From contig CM046876.1 in assembly GCA_025667525.1 (NCBI GenBank), forward strand, positions 24,391,224 to 24,455,223: DNA of 64,000 nt, in the 5' to 3' direction. The notes under the pieces were generated by a model that did not search any database, was not told the origin of the DNA, and saw nothing but the letters and a program-made list of their open reading frames with translations. The translations under genes and the position numbers were made by a program. Each line of letters begins with the position of its first letter. Position 1 is the first letter of the stretch. This stretch comes from Glebionis coronaria (taxonomy: Eukaryota; Streptophyta; Magnoliopsida; Asterales; Asteraceae). Below are positions 32,111 to 44,502 of the stretch, in pieces.

Positions 32111-32684
32111 CTTCCCCATACTAAACCATTGCCGTGCCCTCACGCAATGCTAGAATAAAGTATCGTAGCACCTCCAAAATTCATTTTATGCACTTTTATT
32201 GAATGATAACTTATTATACTACTACTTGCGTTTTAGCCATAATGTATGATTTTCATCGCAAAATGGGACGTTTAGGTTCACAGAACAAGAACACGTGAAT
32301 GCTTCGTTAGTAATAATTTCGTCGTTCTCGATTTTCACCCAATTCCATGCCAAGCGTGCAACGAGATCATTGTCATTATAAGTTAGTAATGCTAACACTA
32401 CTCATATGCCCTAATCACGTACTTAGACTCCCATTTTCCTAAGTGGTATCTCTTTTATTTTATTTTTGTCTTGAATGTTCACGAGGATACATTTTTGACT
32501 TATGCGATGATAGAGATTTACGTCTAAAAATAGAGTCATAACAGTGTAACCAAGACCATCGAATTAATAACCCCCCTAATAGACAACGATGTCAAAAAAA
32601 TTAAGTCAACAAGAAGGATCGATAAACACGGTTTTATAACGGTTTTGAACATGAGACTTATTACTAAGACTTTTATACGCCCCT
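32111..32684 (-). other. non-coding 3' region of gypsy B, second part
   Basis: Shares AACGAGATCATTGTCATTATAAGTTAG-type wording (split here) and GTTCACGAGGATACAT with gypsy A's 3' region at 53660-53800, so it belongs to B. It ends with CCCCT at 32680-32684, matched by CCCCT at 40548-40552 on the far side of element C. Confidence 0.8.
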
Positions 32685-32695
32685 TAATACAAAGA

Positions 32696-32824
32696 TTTTT
32701 GGGAGGTCGACATATAGTAATCCGAATAACAAAAGAAACATAATAAACAAGTGATCACAAGGGGGAATCTTGTTTATTATGTTTCTTTTGTTATTCGGGT
32801 TACTATATGTCGACCTCCCAAAAA
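32696..32824. repeat. near-perfect 56-bp inverted repeat
   Basis: Arms 32696-32751 and 32769-32824 are inverse copies with one mismatch (32721 against 32799) and a 17-base loop (32752-32768) that contains AAGGGGGAA. The left arm begins within 12 bp of the left edge of element C. RNA from either strand would form a long hairpin. Confidence 0.95.
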
Positions 32825-33743
32825 AAAACAAATGTCTTCTACTCTTTTTTTTGTGTTACGTCACTTTCAATCCAATCTTCCTCCAAAAAATCAATCGTGC
32901 CTTTTTTTTGTTTTTATCTCTTGCAATTGTTTTTTCCAAGCTGTGTCCACCGTCCCTCCATATATATGTAATATTCCATCAATGGGTTATTGGGTATTGG
33001 GCCCAAAAGTTAATTTTTTTTCTTTTATTTATTCTTTTGGCATATAATAACTTTGGCCCAATAAAAAATAGCCCAACATCATAATTGTTCGAACGAAGCC
33101 CAGACAAATAAAACATGACCGAAAATATTGCGACGCGCTCAAATCTTTTTTTCTTCAATATTTCTTCGTTATTTATCGACGCTCACAATGTCTTTTCTCC
33201 AAAAAATTAATTAAGCGGCCATTTTATTCCATTTCGCTCGTAACCTACATAATCACAAAACACACTCAAAAGTACATGTGTAACAAAAAATAAATTTGAA
33301 TCTTCTTCAAGTCTTCTAGAAAAACATATACCCCAGTTTGAATCTTCTTTGTCTTTGCTTGTTGAGGAACCATTGTATCATGTATGAACTGGATTAACTT
33401 CCCCCCAATTCATACCACATGTCTTGAAAAGCTTTCTTCATAGACTTCTTTTTTACGAAGCTTCTGAATCAGCTTCCCCCCAAACCAATATCCCTGTCTT
33501 GAGCAGAACCTGTAGCTTGAGCAATCTTCTATCTTTATTTAGTAGAAGAAGAAGCAAACCACACCAAGTAACTGCTACCTTGACATTTTTGGTCTTCATG
33601 ATTATGTGTTTGGGGGAACATGTAAGAAATCAGCAACAAATCTTCTCACGCTTGCAGAATGCTTCCCCCTGGAAGTTGAACTAAGTACTCCAGAGTGGGA
33701 ACTAAGTCTCCAAAGTACACGTTCTTCCCCCATGATGGTGACG

Positions 33744-34022
33744 AACTCTCGGAAGCATCATCTGACGTGTACGGTCAGAATCGCGAGATGTACTTATCAG
33801 GAGTAAGATGGTTAAGAACTCTCGGAAGCATCATCTGACGTGTACGCTCAGAATCGCGAGATGTTCTTATCAGGAGCAAGATGGTTAAGAACACTCGAAA
33901 GCATCATCTGACGTGTACGCTCAAAATCGTGAGATGTTCTTGTCAAGAGTAAGGTGGTTAAGAACACTCGGGAGCATCGTCTGACAAGTACAATCAGAAT
34001 CGCGAGATGTTCATGTCTGAAG
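33744..34022. repeat. 73-bp tandem repeat, four copies
   Basis: Units start at 33744, 33817, 33890 and 33963, exactly 73 bp apart, and share CATCATCTGACGTGTACG, TCAGAATCGCGAGATGT and GATGGTTAAGAAC. The fourth is the most diverged. It lies in the non-coding part of the copia D interior. Confidence 0.95.
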
Positions 34023-35759
34023 CAGAAATCTTTGTTGACATTTTGTAGCTCAAGTTGCTCGTGAGAATTGTTTGCTGATCACGTCTCTACTCTTGTACTC
34101 TATGGCTAAACTTACCGACCTCGTATTCTTTCGGCTATCTGTAGTGACCACTGGTGAAGTAAACCTGATATTCCAAACTTGAAACTGAAGTATAATCTCC
34201 CAAATTTGTTACTTACGCTTAACACTTGTGTTGATTGACGAACGGTGCAGAGAAACGTCTCTTAGTACCTTATACATAAAAGAAGAGAGAAGTATAAGAT
34301 GTAAAACACCTCTTGAAATACCCACAACTACAGGTGAGTGTGACACTGAGCACTACAACGTAACTCCTTAATTGATAGTTGTCCATGTCTTCGACCATCC
34401 ACCCCTTGACATTGGAAACTAGATAAATCAAGTCTCAATCATAAATGCTGAAGCGAATCATAATCGATAGAGGGGGTGAAAAGGCTCGATGATGAATTGA
34501 GTAGACGCCTTCGTGATATTCCACTTCACCTTCAAATAATAAATACCAAATCCACTTCGTAATCACTTGCCCATTACTTTGCCCGAATACTAGCCGTTTT
34601 TTTGACAATTTCAGTGAATCTTAAAGGATCGTTTTGGTGTTTGTTTGTTTTTGTCGTGTTTGATGTGTTTGAGTGAGTGTCGTTAACTGAAAAACCGACG
34701 ATGACTAGAGAATGAGAAGTCGTCAACGTCGTCTAGCTAACTTAACTTTGAAGCCCAATAATCCCAATAATCCCAATCACCATATACCCATAAGCGGACA
34801 TATTCAACATACTCGGCCTAATATTAATACCATTGTCCAAATAGTATCAATGGTTTGCATAACCGGCCAACCAAACATCTCAGGCCCAGCATGAAGATAC
34901 CCAAATGCAGCCCATTCGAGTTTAATATTGCCAAAAGATTACATATCTCAATTTTGACCCAAGTAAGTCTGATCCACAACCATTGATAGAAACCGGTCCA
35001 ATACTAGGTTATATAATTGTGACCAAACCCTAATATCTCTCATAGTTTAGTATAAACTTATCATCAGCCGCTTTCTTGGTCAAACTTCTCCACATTAAAC
35101 TTCTCAAATGAAATCACCAGATCTTATGGTTCGTATCATTATTCATTCACTGAATCACATACGCAAAAACCTACAAATATAATCCATCGATCTTACATCA
35201 AGACCAACAAATCATATAGAAAAATCACCCTAAACCTTGTATCTTTATTACGTTTTTGCTCAGAATCATTCGAACCCACAAAGTAGAAGAAAAAATGAAT
35301 TTGACTTCGTGATCCATAAATGGGTCTCTGGTAGGTGTTATAGGTTTTATGTTTGCAAGTGATTTTCATGAAACGAAACTAAGGCATGATGATAACATAA
35401 TTGTTATACATCATCCTTTATATTTCGAATAGTAAAATGGAATAAACCCTCACAGATCAATGATGATTTCATGTTTCGAGCTCTTGATCTATAAAGATCG
35501 AGGCATGCATGTGAGAAACGAAACGAATCTGATATCATGATTGTGTAAGTTTTCGAGTATAGATGATTGGGTTTAGGTGAAGATGGGAGTTAAAAGGATG
35601 GTGTTTGTTTGATGAGATTTCCGACTCACTGAGTTGACCCGGTCAGCTCGGTAGTTACCGAGTTGACTCGGTGAGATGATGAGTTTCTGGTTAGTTCATA
35701 ACTTTTTCAGAAATAAAAACTTATGTTATTATGTCGCATTGTCTTTCTAAAAAAAAGAA

Positions 35760-36215
35760 CCAGTCATCGCATGTATCAAAAGTACCCATCGCAGTAAGTC
35801 CAAACATCCATCGTAATGTATTTATCACAAAAACAATCACTCATTGCAATCTAATCAAAAGAACCCATCGCAATCAAGTATATTCCATCGCAACATGAGT
35901 CCATCGCAACGAACCATCTTAAACATAATCTGTCGCAATGTAAGTCCAAACACCCCCATCGCAATAATTTCATCTTCCATCGGAATGTTTAAAAAAAAAT
36001 TCATCAGCATTTGGCCTTAATATTCCACCGCAATGGGTCAAACCACCCATCACAATGAGACCCACCGGAGTGATTCCCATCGCAATAGGTACAGTCGAAC
36101 CCATCGCAATGTATCAAATATAACCCATCGGAATGTAGCTATGATTCCCCATCTGAATATGCCATCTGAATGAATTAGTATCACCCCATCGTAACTCACC
36201 ATCAGAATGGGGTTT
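35760..36215 (-). repeat. degenerate CATCGCAAT repeats in the leader of copia D
   Basis: About twenty copies of CCATCGCAATG (plus strand), separated by 8-30 bp of filler such as AGTCCAAACACC. On the element's sense strand the core is ATTGCGATGG. It is downstream of the primer site and so in the transcribed leader, as in copia F. Confidence 0.9.
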
Positions 36216-36542
36216 TGACCATTTCTTTGTAGATATCAAAAAAATAGGTTTGGACCATATTTTTTGTTTTTACTGTCCTTTTCCCAATAAACAAACCAGA
36301 TAATGTTTCCCTGTCATATTCCCAACTACATAATAAAGTAGCAGATTTCGAGATCAATATAATGACACGCAACACCAAAAAAATGATGCTGAAGGAAACA
36401 GTAAACGAGGCATGGATAACAAAATATCAAAGATCATATAGGACAAAAGACACTAACGATTTGACAGATTTAGAGAAAGAAAAGGAATTCAAACCGTGAA
36501 CAAATCAAGCACAAACATGAACAAAATCACGAAACACCCCCG

Positions 36543-36560
36543 GTTAGCTCTGATGCCAAT
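36543..36560 (-). promoter_or_regulatory. primer-binding site of copia D
   Basis: On the minus strand TTGGCATCAGAGCTAAC follows the LTR directly. It matches the methionine-tRNA type (TGGTATCAGAGC) with one change. Confidence 0.75.
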
Positions 36561-36848
36561 TGTTAACTCGGATTCACTATGAAAATGGGTTTATGATCCG
36601 GAGGTCGGGGAGGATAGAAGTGTTGTTTAGCCATTTTAGAGAGAGAAACAAGTAAGAATAAAAGTGTGTGTTTTATTCTAGTGAGAGAAAGGAAAAATAA
36701 GAAATGGTAAGCCTCACCCCTCCATGGAAGTATGGAGGGGTTTATATAGCACGGGACTTGGACTTTACATATGACAATATTAGTCCCTGCAAGTCCCGGC
36801 TATGAAACTAATGTAATTCTGTTAGTCACACACATTTTAAGGCTAACA
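36561..36848 (-). mobile_element. 5' LTR of copia D inside gypsy C
   Basis: TGTTAACTCGG at the left and AAGGCTAACA at the right give a perfect TGTTA...TAACA terminal repeat and 288 bp. A minus-strand TATA box (plus TTTATATA, 36741-36748) has the hairpin CCCCTCCAT (36717-36725) with ATGGAGGGG (36732-36740) beside it. The gag reading of element C resumes exactly at its right edge. No second LTR of D is found. Confidence 0.75.
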
Positions 36849-38800
36849 AAGTGCTCAACAAGACAAATGTTGAAATTCATTTGGGAGATCATCTTCAAAT
36901 AAGAAGTAACTCCAGCATCCTCTTTAGTGAGCAATTTTCACTTGTCTAACCTAGAAGGATAAGGGATGTTGGGTTTAGGTGGTGTAGGTGTAGAAGGTGA
37001 AGGTTGAGATGTTGAAGGTTGAGAAGTAGAAGGTTTAGAGGTGGAAGGTGGGGATGGTGACGGGTTTTTCTTGGGTACTTCTTCATTAAGAGATGGAGAC
37101 GGTAATGTAGAACTAGTACTAAGTGTGGAAGTAGGAGGAGTAAATGGGGGTGGAGGAGGTGTAGATGGAGTAACTTAGGGAGGGATAGAAGGTCCTACTA
37201 GAGTTGCTCCACTACGTGTAGTAATATCACTCACATTATCTCTAGGGTTTGTTTCGGTTGTAGAAGGAAGAGCACCTTGGGGACGAAGGGTTTGAAACAT
37301 TTAAACGAATTTCCTATCCGTGGACTCTTGCATTTCCTTCATGGTCTTCTCATGATCGGTTAATTTTTGTAGAATCAAGTCCATGTGCGGATGAGGTAAA
37401 TTGAACCCTTGTTGTTGAAAACCTTGGTCTGGGTATTGGTTATATGGTTGAAAACCTTGAGGATTGAAACCTTGGTTTTGAAAGCCTTGGTTTTGCATTG
37501 GATAATTACCTAGGTTTGCATTGTAGCCCCTCACATTTGCATTTTGTTGAACATGTGCTCTTGGTGGCCCTTGGTTGTTATGGGTGGGTGGGTGTGGTCT
37601 ATGTTGAAAACCGGGTGGAGCCAAGTAATTTGTCGAGTTGTAAGACAAGTGATTAACATCGATGTTAGGCTTAAAATGAACCCTCGCCGTGTTGTTGTAA
37701 GCATACACTTTCGCGTGAGATTGATCATAAGCTTTATCACAATTAGCATAAGAGTGTGGTCCACCACAAGTTTCACAAGTAATATTGAGAGCATGAGCAT
37801 GATAATTAGGAGGGTTATCTCTTAAAACAAGTTGTTTTACAGCTGAAGTAAGTTCCTTAAGATGATTGGTCAACTCACTCTCACTGGCACTAGCCATAGT
37901 AGCCCTAACACTCTTGGTTTAGACTTTGGCCTTGTTCTCAATAATAGCCCAAGGCTCATTCATAGTTTTGACAAGAATATTACCCCCCGAAGCACTATTT
38001 AGTGAATCTTGGTCATTCAAACTTAATCCATTATAAAAAGTATTAATTTGATGTACCTTTGTAAAACCGTGTTGTGGACACTTTCTTAAAAGTTCCTTAA
38101 AACGATCCCAAGATTCACTAAACGTCTCACCGTACTTTTGTTCAAAGTTAATGATGTCATTCCGCAAAGCGGTAGTACGTGAGGGTGGGAAAAAGTAATT
38201 AATAAACTTAGTCTCTAGGTCCGCCCATGTTGTAATACTTTGGGGTGGTTCCTTATCAAGCCAAGTCCAGGCTTGTCCCTCGAGGGAGAAAGGAAAGAGG
38301 AGCAAACGAATTGCCTCTTGTGAGACCCATTGTATTTCACGGTATTGGTTAAGTGAACAAATATTTTTATGTGATCATGTGGATCATCATGGGTGCGGCC
38401 TAAGAAAGGTGTTGCGAAAACCATTTGAATGAAACCGGTCTTGAGCTCGAAGTTATTTGCATCAATAGCCGGACACAATCGCATCTTCATTGCCTTCAAC
38501 ACGTGACTGCAAGAGCTCGATCATAGGACCGTTATCCATTGTGTTGACAACAGGAGGAGGCTCGATGACAGCAGCTTGAATGGACTTCCTTTTGCGTGAA
38601 CGAGTACACATACACCTACAAAAGAAAAGAATAATAAAGAAATAGAAAAATAATGGTAACGTGAAAAGAAAATATTTTTGGTGCAAAACTTTGAAAAAGA
38701 ATTGCTTTTTATGATTTTTAAATGTTTTTGGATTTTTTGAAATTTTTTGATTTTTAGGGATTTTTGAAAAAGTTTGAAAATTTTGCAAGAAAAATAACGT
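36849..38800 (-). pseudogene. gypsy C gag, broken
   Basis: Minus-strand frames 38788-38462, 38502-38215, 38305-37919 and 37897-37301 follow each other with frameshifts. They show GQAWTWLDKEPPQSI, NYFFPPSRT, NTFYNGL, a CETCGGPHSYANC Cys-rich motif and a Gln/Gly/Phe-rich linker with repeated NQGF units (around 37380-37500). A Pro/Thr-rich part continues to about 36930, then a stop in the position where gypsy A also has one. Homology to the start of the protease region reaches 36849, where the LTR of copia D begins. Confidence 0.85.
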
Positions 38801-38865
38801 TCAAAAGTGAACGGATCCCAAAATCCAACGCGTCTCTCACAAAAAACCGTTAATCTTCACGAAAA

Positions 38866-38883
38866 GAGCCGGCAGCGGCGCCA
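38866..38883 (-). promoter_or_regulatory. primer-binding site of gypsy C
   Basis: On the minus strand TGGCGCCGCTGCCGGCTC lies two bases from the LTR. It is the best match of the three gypsy elements to the Asp-tRNA-type site known from Athila. Confidence 0.8.
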
Positions 38884-38885
38884 TT

Positions 38886-40547
38886 TAATACAACGTTTTT
38901 CCTTGTATGAAAAAGTCCGTTGGATTGGTCTAATCAAATTGACTACTGGTTGAAAGTGCGACTAAGTCGTTCTTGGTAAAAGGAAAGAAAATGTCGTTGA
39001 GTAATTAAATAAAATGAAAATGAAAGCTTGAAAATATATAAAGCTAAAATTAAAGACTTTAAAAGTTAAATGACAAAAGCTTAATACTTTAATAAAATTA
39101 AAATTTAAAAATAAAACTTAAAACTAACTATTTCGGAAAAACAGAAATATTCGGATAAAAACCCTAATTCGGATAAACTCATAATTTTCGGAAAAAACAA
39201 TAATCTTCGGAATAACAAGTAAATTCGGATAAAAAGTGATTTTCGGAATAATAAAAAATTTTCGGATAAAAGAGCTTATTTCGGAAAAAATGAAAATGTT
39301 CGGAATAAACTAGTAATCTTCGGAATAACACTGATTTTCGGAATAATCAAAATTTTCGGAAAAAGCAATAATATCCGAAAAAACTATATTCGGATAAAGG
39401 GAATGTTTTCGAAACTATGGCATATTTTCGGAATAACTAAGGTTTTTCGGATAAATGTTATTTCGGAAAAAGGGAATATTCGGAAAAATTGGTAATCTTC
39501 AGAATATTAAAACCCTTTTCCGAAGATGGTCTAAAATCAAGAAAACAGTAACAGACTCTTCTAAAAAACAGGAAATAAGCCAAAAATAAGCAATAATCTA
39601 ACAATCACTTAATCAAAACTTAATCTAAACAAATTTCAAGAAAAACTAAATAACCCACAAATTAAAAACTTTTAAAAACACTAAATAATCTAAATATTTA
39701 AAATCAACTTTTTATAAAAATAAACTAAAAAGCACCATATTAAAAATAAGGAAATCACACAATAAGCACTAAACACAATAAGCTAAAAAAATCAAACATA
39801 TGAAAATCAATAAGCATAATCAAACAAACACATCTATAAAACAATAAGCATAAAGATTAAGCAAACAACATGATTATATAAATCAAACAAGATCAAAAAA
39901 AGAAAGGTAGAATGAGAATGATTAATGGAAAAGCTTGAAATAAGATTAAGATTAAGAGATTCAATACAAGATTAATGTAAAAGCTTAAAACATTTAAGAA
40001 AAGCTAGAGAGAGAAAGTAATATTAAGCTACTCATAATGCATAAAAAATAAATCTATCTAAATCTATCTAACACCCTCCTAATGACATATTAGGGGGGTA
40101 TTTATAGGAGGAGAGGAGGAGTTGTTGTTTTTGCTCTCTTTCTTTCTTTGTCTTTTCGTCTTTTAATTTCTTCTTTTTTCTCGACGTTGTCTCGGGATTT
40201 GTCGATATGAAATGAACTCGTCTTCTAATTTTCTTCTTTTATTAGATTTGGTTCTTCGACTTCGTTAAACTTCCGTATTTAGACTTTTTCTTCGATAAAT
40301 CTTCAGAATAAGCCTTTGACTTCCGTTCTTTTTGCACTCTTGATCTTTTGACTTTGTTTTTTTTGTCTTTTTCTTCGATAAAAGACCGTGAAAGCCCGTG
40401 TTTTCTTCCCTTTTCACATTTTGGTCCTAAATCACAACAAAAACACAAATCACGCATAATTCTGACTTTTACGACATTAAATACACGTTTTGGCTTGGTT
40501 ATTATTATAATTAAGTGGTAAAAGGATGGGTGTTTTCATACCCATCA
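38886..40547 (-). mobile_element. right (5') LTR of gypsy C
   Basis: Starts TAATACAACG and ends TACCCATCA in plus coordinates. On the minus strand its start, TGATGGGTATGAAAACACCC, is homologous to gypsy A's TAATAAGTGTGAAAACACTT, and both can form a stem around the A run. TATA box: plus TATTTATA at 40099-40106, with the hairpin CCTCCTAAT/ATTAGGGGG at 40075-40097. The block 39128-39520 is filled with TTCGGAATA/TTCGGATAA repeats. Confidence 0.8.
39128..39520 (-). repeat. degenerate TTCGGAATA repeats in the LTR of gypsy C
   Basis: About 20 copies of TTCGGAAAA / TTCGGAATA / TTCGGATAA, 15-30 bp apart, in the transcribed part of the LTR downstream of the TATA box. The core matches the ATTCGGAAT repeats of element A, but the filler does not. 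Confidence 0.9.
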
Positions 40548-41794
40548 CCCCTAACGGATGGGCCTTATTATCATAGGTTTACCTCCATCTTTTATTCAAC
40601 TTCGCCATGAAGCTTTTACTATGACTTCGTTCTCTTGCCTTGCCTTTTATTCAACTTCGCCATGAGGTGTTTATTATGGCCAAAGAAGTATATCCTCACG
40701 CTAAAGCGAATTTTGGATCTTTAAAGCTTCAAAGATTAAGGCATAATTCACTTTCAATTTCGCATAGATTTTTCGGCCTTGTGAGCTTCAAATTGTTTGC
40801 TTGATTTAGGTGAGCACTTGAAATCTTATTATTAGGTGAAGCTTTCGATTATTCGGGTTGCCAATACTTCAAAACCGTGACGTTGGCGATACCTTAATGT
40901 TTTCCCAATTTAATTACATGGAAGCTACTAGAAAAGACTAGAAACCAACAAGCAAGACTAAACCGCTAAGACAATATTTATTAAGCAAAATATATACAAG
41001 CGAAGGGAGAATAAGCAAACAACGAGAACACATGAGTTTTTGAAAGAATACGAGTACTCTACGTTTAACATAGTAACTTATAATTAACTCTATAATTTCT
41101 CGTCCTCATTTAAGAGACTTAGCCTAATATAAAGTTAAGGAATCGAAGCTAAGTGCTCAACACGCACGGTAGAGTCAAAAAATACTCTTATTCTCGCCAT
41201 CGGAAAATCTGCATTCGTGTCTTCAAACACTTATAAAACATGAGAAATTTTTTAAAATTTGGCCATTTTAGCCTTATTTTGCAACAAAACGATAAACAAA
41301 AAGATAAACTTTGGAAAGCGTGAAGGTTTGGCAAGGCAAGTATATATTCACCCCCCATACTAAAGTTAAACATTGTCCTCAATGTTTCGAGTCTAAGGGT
41401 AGGATACCCCCATACTAGAGATGTAGTCGAATGCTTAATCTAGCATGGAAAGGGTGTAACCGTTAAATTAATAGCTGTTTATGAAGTGTGCTAAAAGAAC
41501 TAAGGTTAGAACATCAAAGGATATATATCATTTGTGGATATCGAGAAATTCTTCAAAGCAAACGATCGAGTGCTCCCATAAAACGAACACGAGAGGCTCC
41601 AATCGAGAAGATCATGATCATCTAAAAACCACAATGCACAAACAACCACGGAACAAAGGTTGGAAGGGCACAAATCCCCTCACGTTAACTACATTAGAAA
41701 GTGATAATATGTACAATGGATAAGCATGGGACTCCCCCATGAGGCACCTCGTTTTTGATTACCGAGTCATGAGCTCGACTCGATCCCCTCAATA
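40548..41794 (-). other. non-coding 3' region of gypsy B, first part
   Basis: Continues from the integrase stop to the insertion of element C; the rest is 32111-32684. It begins with the conserved post-integrase block (minus strand CATGACTCGGTAATC then AAAAACGAGG). Phrases such as ACAAGCGA.GGGAGA and GACTTAGCCTA align with gypsy A's 3' region. Short plus-strand frames here have no recognisable content. Confidence 0.75.
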
Positions 41795-43028
41795 CTAATT
41801 ATCATTGGGGAAGGTGACTTGGTCGAGGTAGTTCAAAGAGGGAACTTCTCCGTCAAAGTAGTGCTTCAACCTATGTACATTCACCTTGAAATTGGGTCCA
41901 TCATTTTGAGCTAGCTCGATGGTCCCATATGGAAAAACTTGGGTAACGGTAAATGAACCGGACCAACGGGATTTCAACTTGCCAGAAAAGATTTTCAAAC
42001 GTGAGTTAAAAAGCAACACTAGATCTCTAATGTCAAAAACCCGGTTTTTAATTTTAAAATCATGAAACTTTTTAGTTTTTTCATTGTAAATCAACGAATT
42101 TTCATAAGAAATGTCCCTCAATTCATCCAATTCATTAAGTTGCATTTTCGGTGTTTTCCCGCGGTCTCCATGTCGTGATTACAATGCTTTAGGGCCAAAT
42201 AAGCTTTGTGTCCGAGTTCAATTGGCAAATGACAATTCTTCCCATACACGAGCTTGTAAGGAGTGTACCCGATGGGCGTCTTATGAGCGGTAAGAAAGGC
42301 CCATAAAGCATCGTCTAACTTATCCGACCACGACTGTCGGTTCTCTCCAATCGATCTCTCCAAGATCCTCTTCAACGCTCGGTTTGAAACCTCGACTTGC
42401 CCACTCGTTTGTGGGTGATAAGCCGTAGAAAGCCGATGTGTAACCCCATATTTCCTTAGGACCCTTTCGAATTGGTCATTACAAAAATGGGTTCCACGAT
42501 CGCTTATTGTCGCACGAGGGGTTCCAAACCGAGAAAAAAAACTTTTCAAAAACTTGACTACCACACGAGCATCGTTCGTGGGCAAATTCTTAGCTTCCAC
42601 CCACTTAGATAGGTAGTCAACAGCGACAAGGATGTACTTATTACCACGGGATGATGGGAACGACCCCATAAAATCAATTCCCCAAACGTCAAAGACTCAC
42701 ACACTTGGATGATGTTTTGTGGCATTTCATCGTTTTGTGAGGCTTTTTCTTGTCGTTGGCATGAGTCACATGACTTCACAAGTGCATGTGCATCTCGGTA
42801 AATAGTAGGCCAAAAGAAACCGACATCAAAGACCATCTTCGCCGTGAGATTAGCACCATGGTGACCACCGGTTGGCCCCTCGTGACAAGCTCTAAGGATA
42901 TTAGAAGCTTCGGTGCCAAAAACACAACGTCGAATAATTTGATCCGCACAAGTCCGAAAGAGGTAAGGGTCGTTCCAAAAGTAGAACTTGACGTCACGAA
43001 AGAATTTTCGTTTTTGTTGAGTCGTCAT
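41795..43028 (-). pseudogene. gypsy B integrase
   Basis: Three frames in order: 43028-42558 ([20 protein letters not shown] zinc-binding part), 42669-42118 (catalytic part with ISDRGTHF and GQVEVSN; the first Asp lies at the frameshift near 42690) and 42145-41795 (C-terminal part GSFTV...GTIEL). Two frameshifts join them. No chromodomain follows. Confidence 0.85.
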
Positions 43029-43211
43029 ACCCTTAATGATGAAGTTGCCCGCATGGTAATTTGCGATGTCCGCAAACTATGGGGTAGATGAATCAAGCTT
43101 AGAATTCACTACACCAAGTTTCTCGAGAGGAAACGTTTCGGTAATTTCCTTTGGCTCGTATACACTCTGGTGAGGATATTCCAAACGAGAAAGATGACCG
43201 GCCGCTAGATT

Positions 43212-44502
43212 CTAGGCTCCTTTTTTGTCAAGGATTTTGACATCAAATTCTTGTAGGAGGAGAATCCAACGAAGAAATCCCGGCTTAGCATCTTGTTTAG
43301 CCATGAGATACTTGATTTCCCAATGATCCGTATACACTATGCATTGGGTCAAGACGAGGTAAGGTCGAAATTTCTTAAATGCATACACCACGGCAAGAAA
43401 TTCCTTTACCGTTGTAGTGTATTTAAGTTGAGCCCCGGTCATCGTCTTGATAGCATAGTGAATAGGTAATAAATGCTTATCATGATGTTGCCCCAAAACG
43501 GCCCCAATGGCGTAATCACTTGCGTCACACATGAGCTCAAAGGGGAGGTTCCAATTGGGAGCAACAAGAATGGGAGCTTCGGTAAGTTTCCTCTTAAGCA
43601 TTTCAAAGGCTCGTACACAATCTTCGTTAAAGAAAAAAGGAGCATCTTTTTCGAGGAGATGTGTAATAGGTCGAGAAAATCTTTGAAAAATCCTTGATGA
43701 ATCGACGATAAAAGCCCGCGTGGCCTAGGAAACTCCTAACTCTCTTAACGGTTTTGGGATGAGGTAATTTGGCGATGACGTCTATCTTAGCTTTATCTAC
43801 CTCAATCCCCGTTTACGAGACCTTGTGCCCTAACGATTCCTTCCTTAACAATAAAATGACATTTTCCCAATTGAGCACAAGGTTGGTTTCCTCACAACGT
43901 TTTAACATTCTCTCAAGATTCAACAAAAACTAAGTGAACGAACAACCAAACACAAAAAAATCATCCATAAAGGCTTCCATCGTCTTCTCGATCATATCAT
44001 GAAAAATAGCCATCATGCACCTTTGAAAGGTTGCCGGTGCATTGCAAAGTTTGAATGGCATTCTACGATAGGAAAACGTTCCATATGGACACGTAAACGT
44101 AGTTTTTTCTTGATCACGAGGATCGATGGGGATTTGGAAGTAACCGGAAAAACAATCTAAAAAGCAATAGAAATCGTTTCCCGCAAGACGCTCCAACATT
44201 TGGTCCATGAAGGGAAAGGGAAAATGGTCTTTACGAGTGACGTCATTCAACTTACGATAGTCGATGCACACCCTCCAACCGGTCACGAGTCGAGTAAGAA
44301 TTAACTCGTTGGCATCGTTTGGCACAACGATCATTCCTCCCTTCTTAGGGAAACAATGAATAGGATTCACCCAAGGGCTATCGGAAATAGGGTAAATCAT
44401 TCCCGCGTCAAGGAGTTTAAGGACCTCCTTTTTGATGACGTCGTGAATTTTGGGGTTCACCCTCCTTTGAAATTGGATTGCGGGTTTGTAGTCCTCCTTC
44501 AT
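43212..44502 (-). pseudogene. gypsy B reverse transcriptase and RNase H
   Basis: RT (44502-43930) contains TRLVTGWRVCIDYRKLND, FSGYFQIPIDP and the FMDD active site (EAFMDDFFVFG). It is broken by a stop near 43930 and another near 43810. RNase H (43601-43212) has [18 protein letters not shown] and [10 protein letters not shown], where Trp-Glu replaces the usual Ser/Ala-Ala of that motif. The stretch between is readable in pieces only. Confidence 0.85.

Larger units (their letters stand above)
32826..36542 (-). other. interior of copia D and unassigned DNA, no readable pol
   Basis: No gag, protease, integrase or RT motif is readable on either strand. On the minus strand several GGGGGAAG runs (near 33397, 33472, 33663, 33725) look like purine tracts of a copia 3' end. 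A 73-bp tandem repeat lies at 33744-34022 and a CATCGCAAT repeat block at 35760-36215. It may be a non-autonomous or internally deleted copia. Short frames at 33424-33806 and 34712-34894 are not convincing genes. Confidence 0.45.
32685..40547 (-). mobile_element. rearranged gypsy element C (Athila-like) inside B
   Basis: The right (5') LTR is 38886-40547, followed leftwards by the primer site and gag. CCCCT flanks both ends (32680-32684, 40548-40552). The left edge starts TAATACAA like the right LTR, but similarity stops within about 20 bp, so almost all of the 3' LTR, all of pol and the purine tract are gone. Copia D and an inverted repeat occupy the interior. C therefore inserted intact and was later gutted by D's insertion plus deletion or rearrangement; that history is inferred. 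Confidence 0.7.

Noticed and set aside
41150..41180. AAGTGCTCAACA resembling the right flank of the copia D LTR
   Set aside because: Only about 12 bases match and the surroundings do not, so it is not a second LTR of D.
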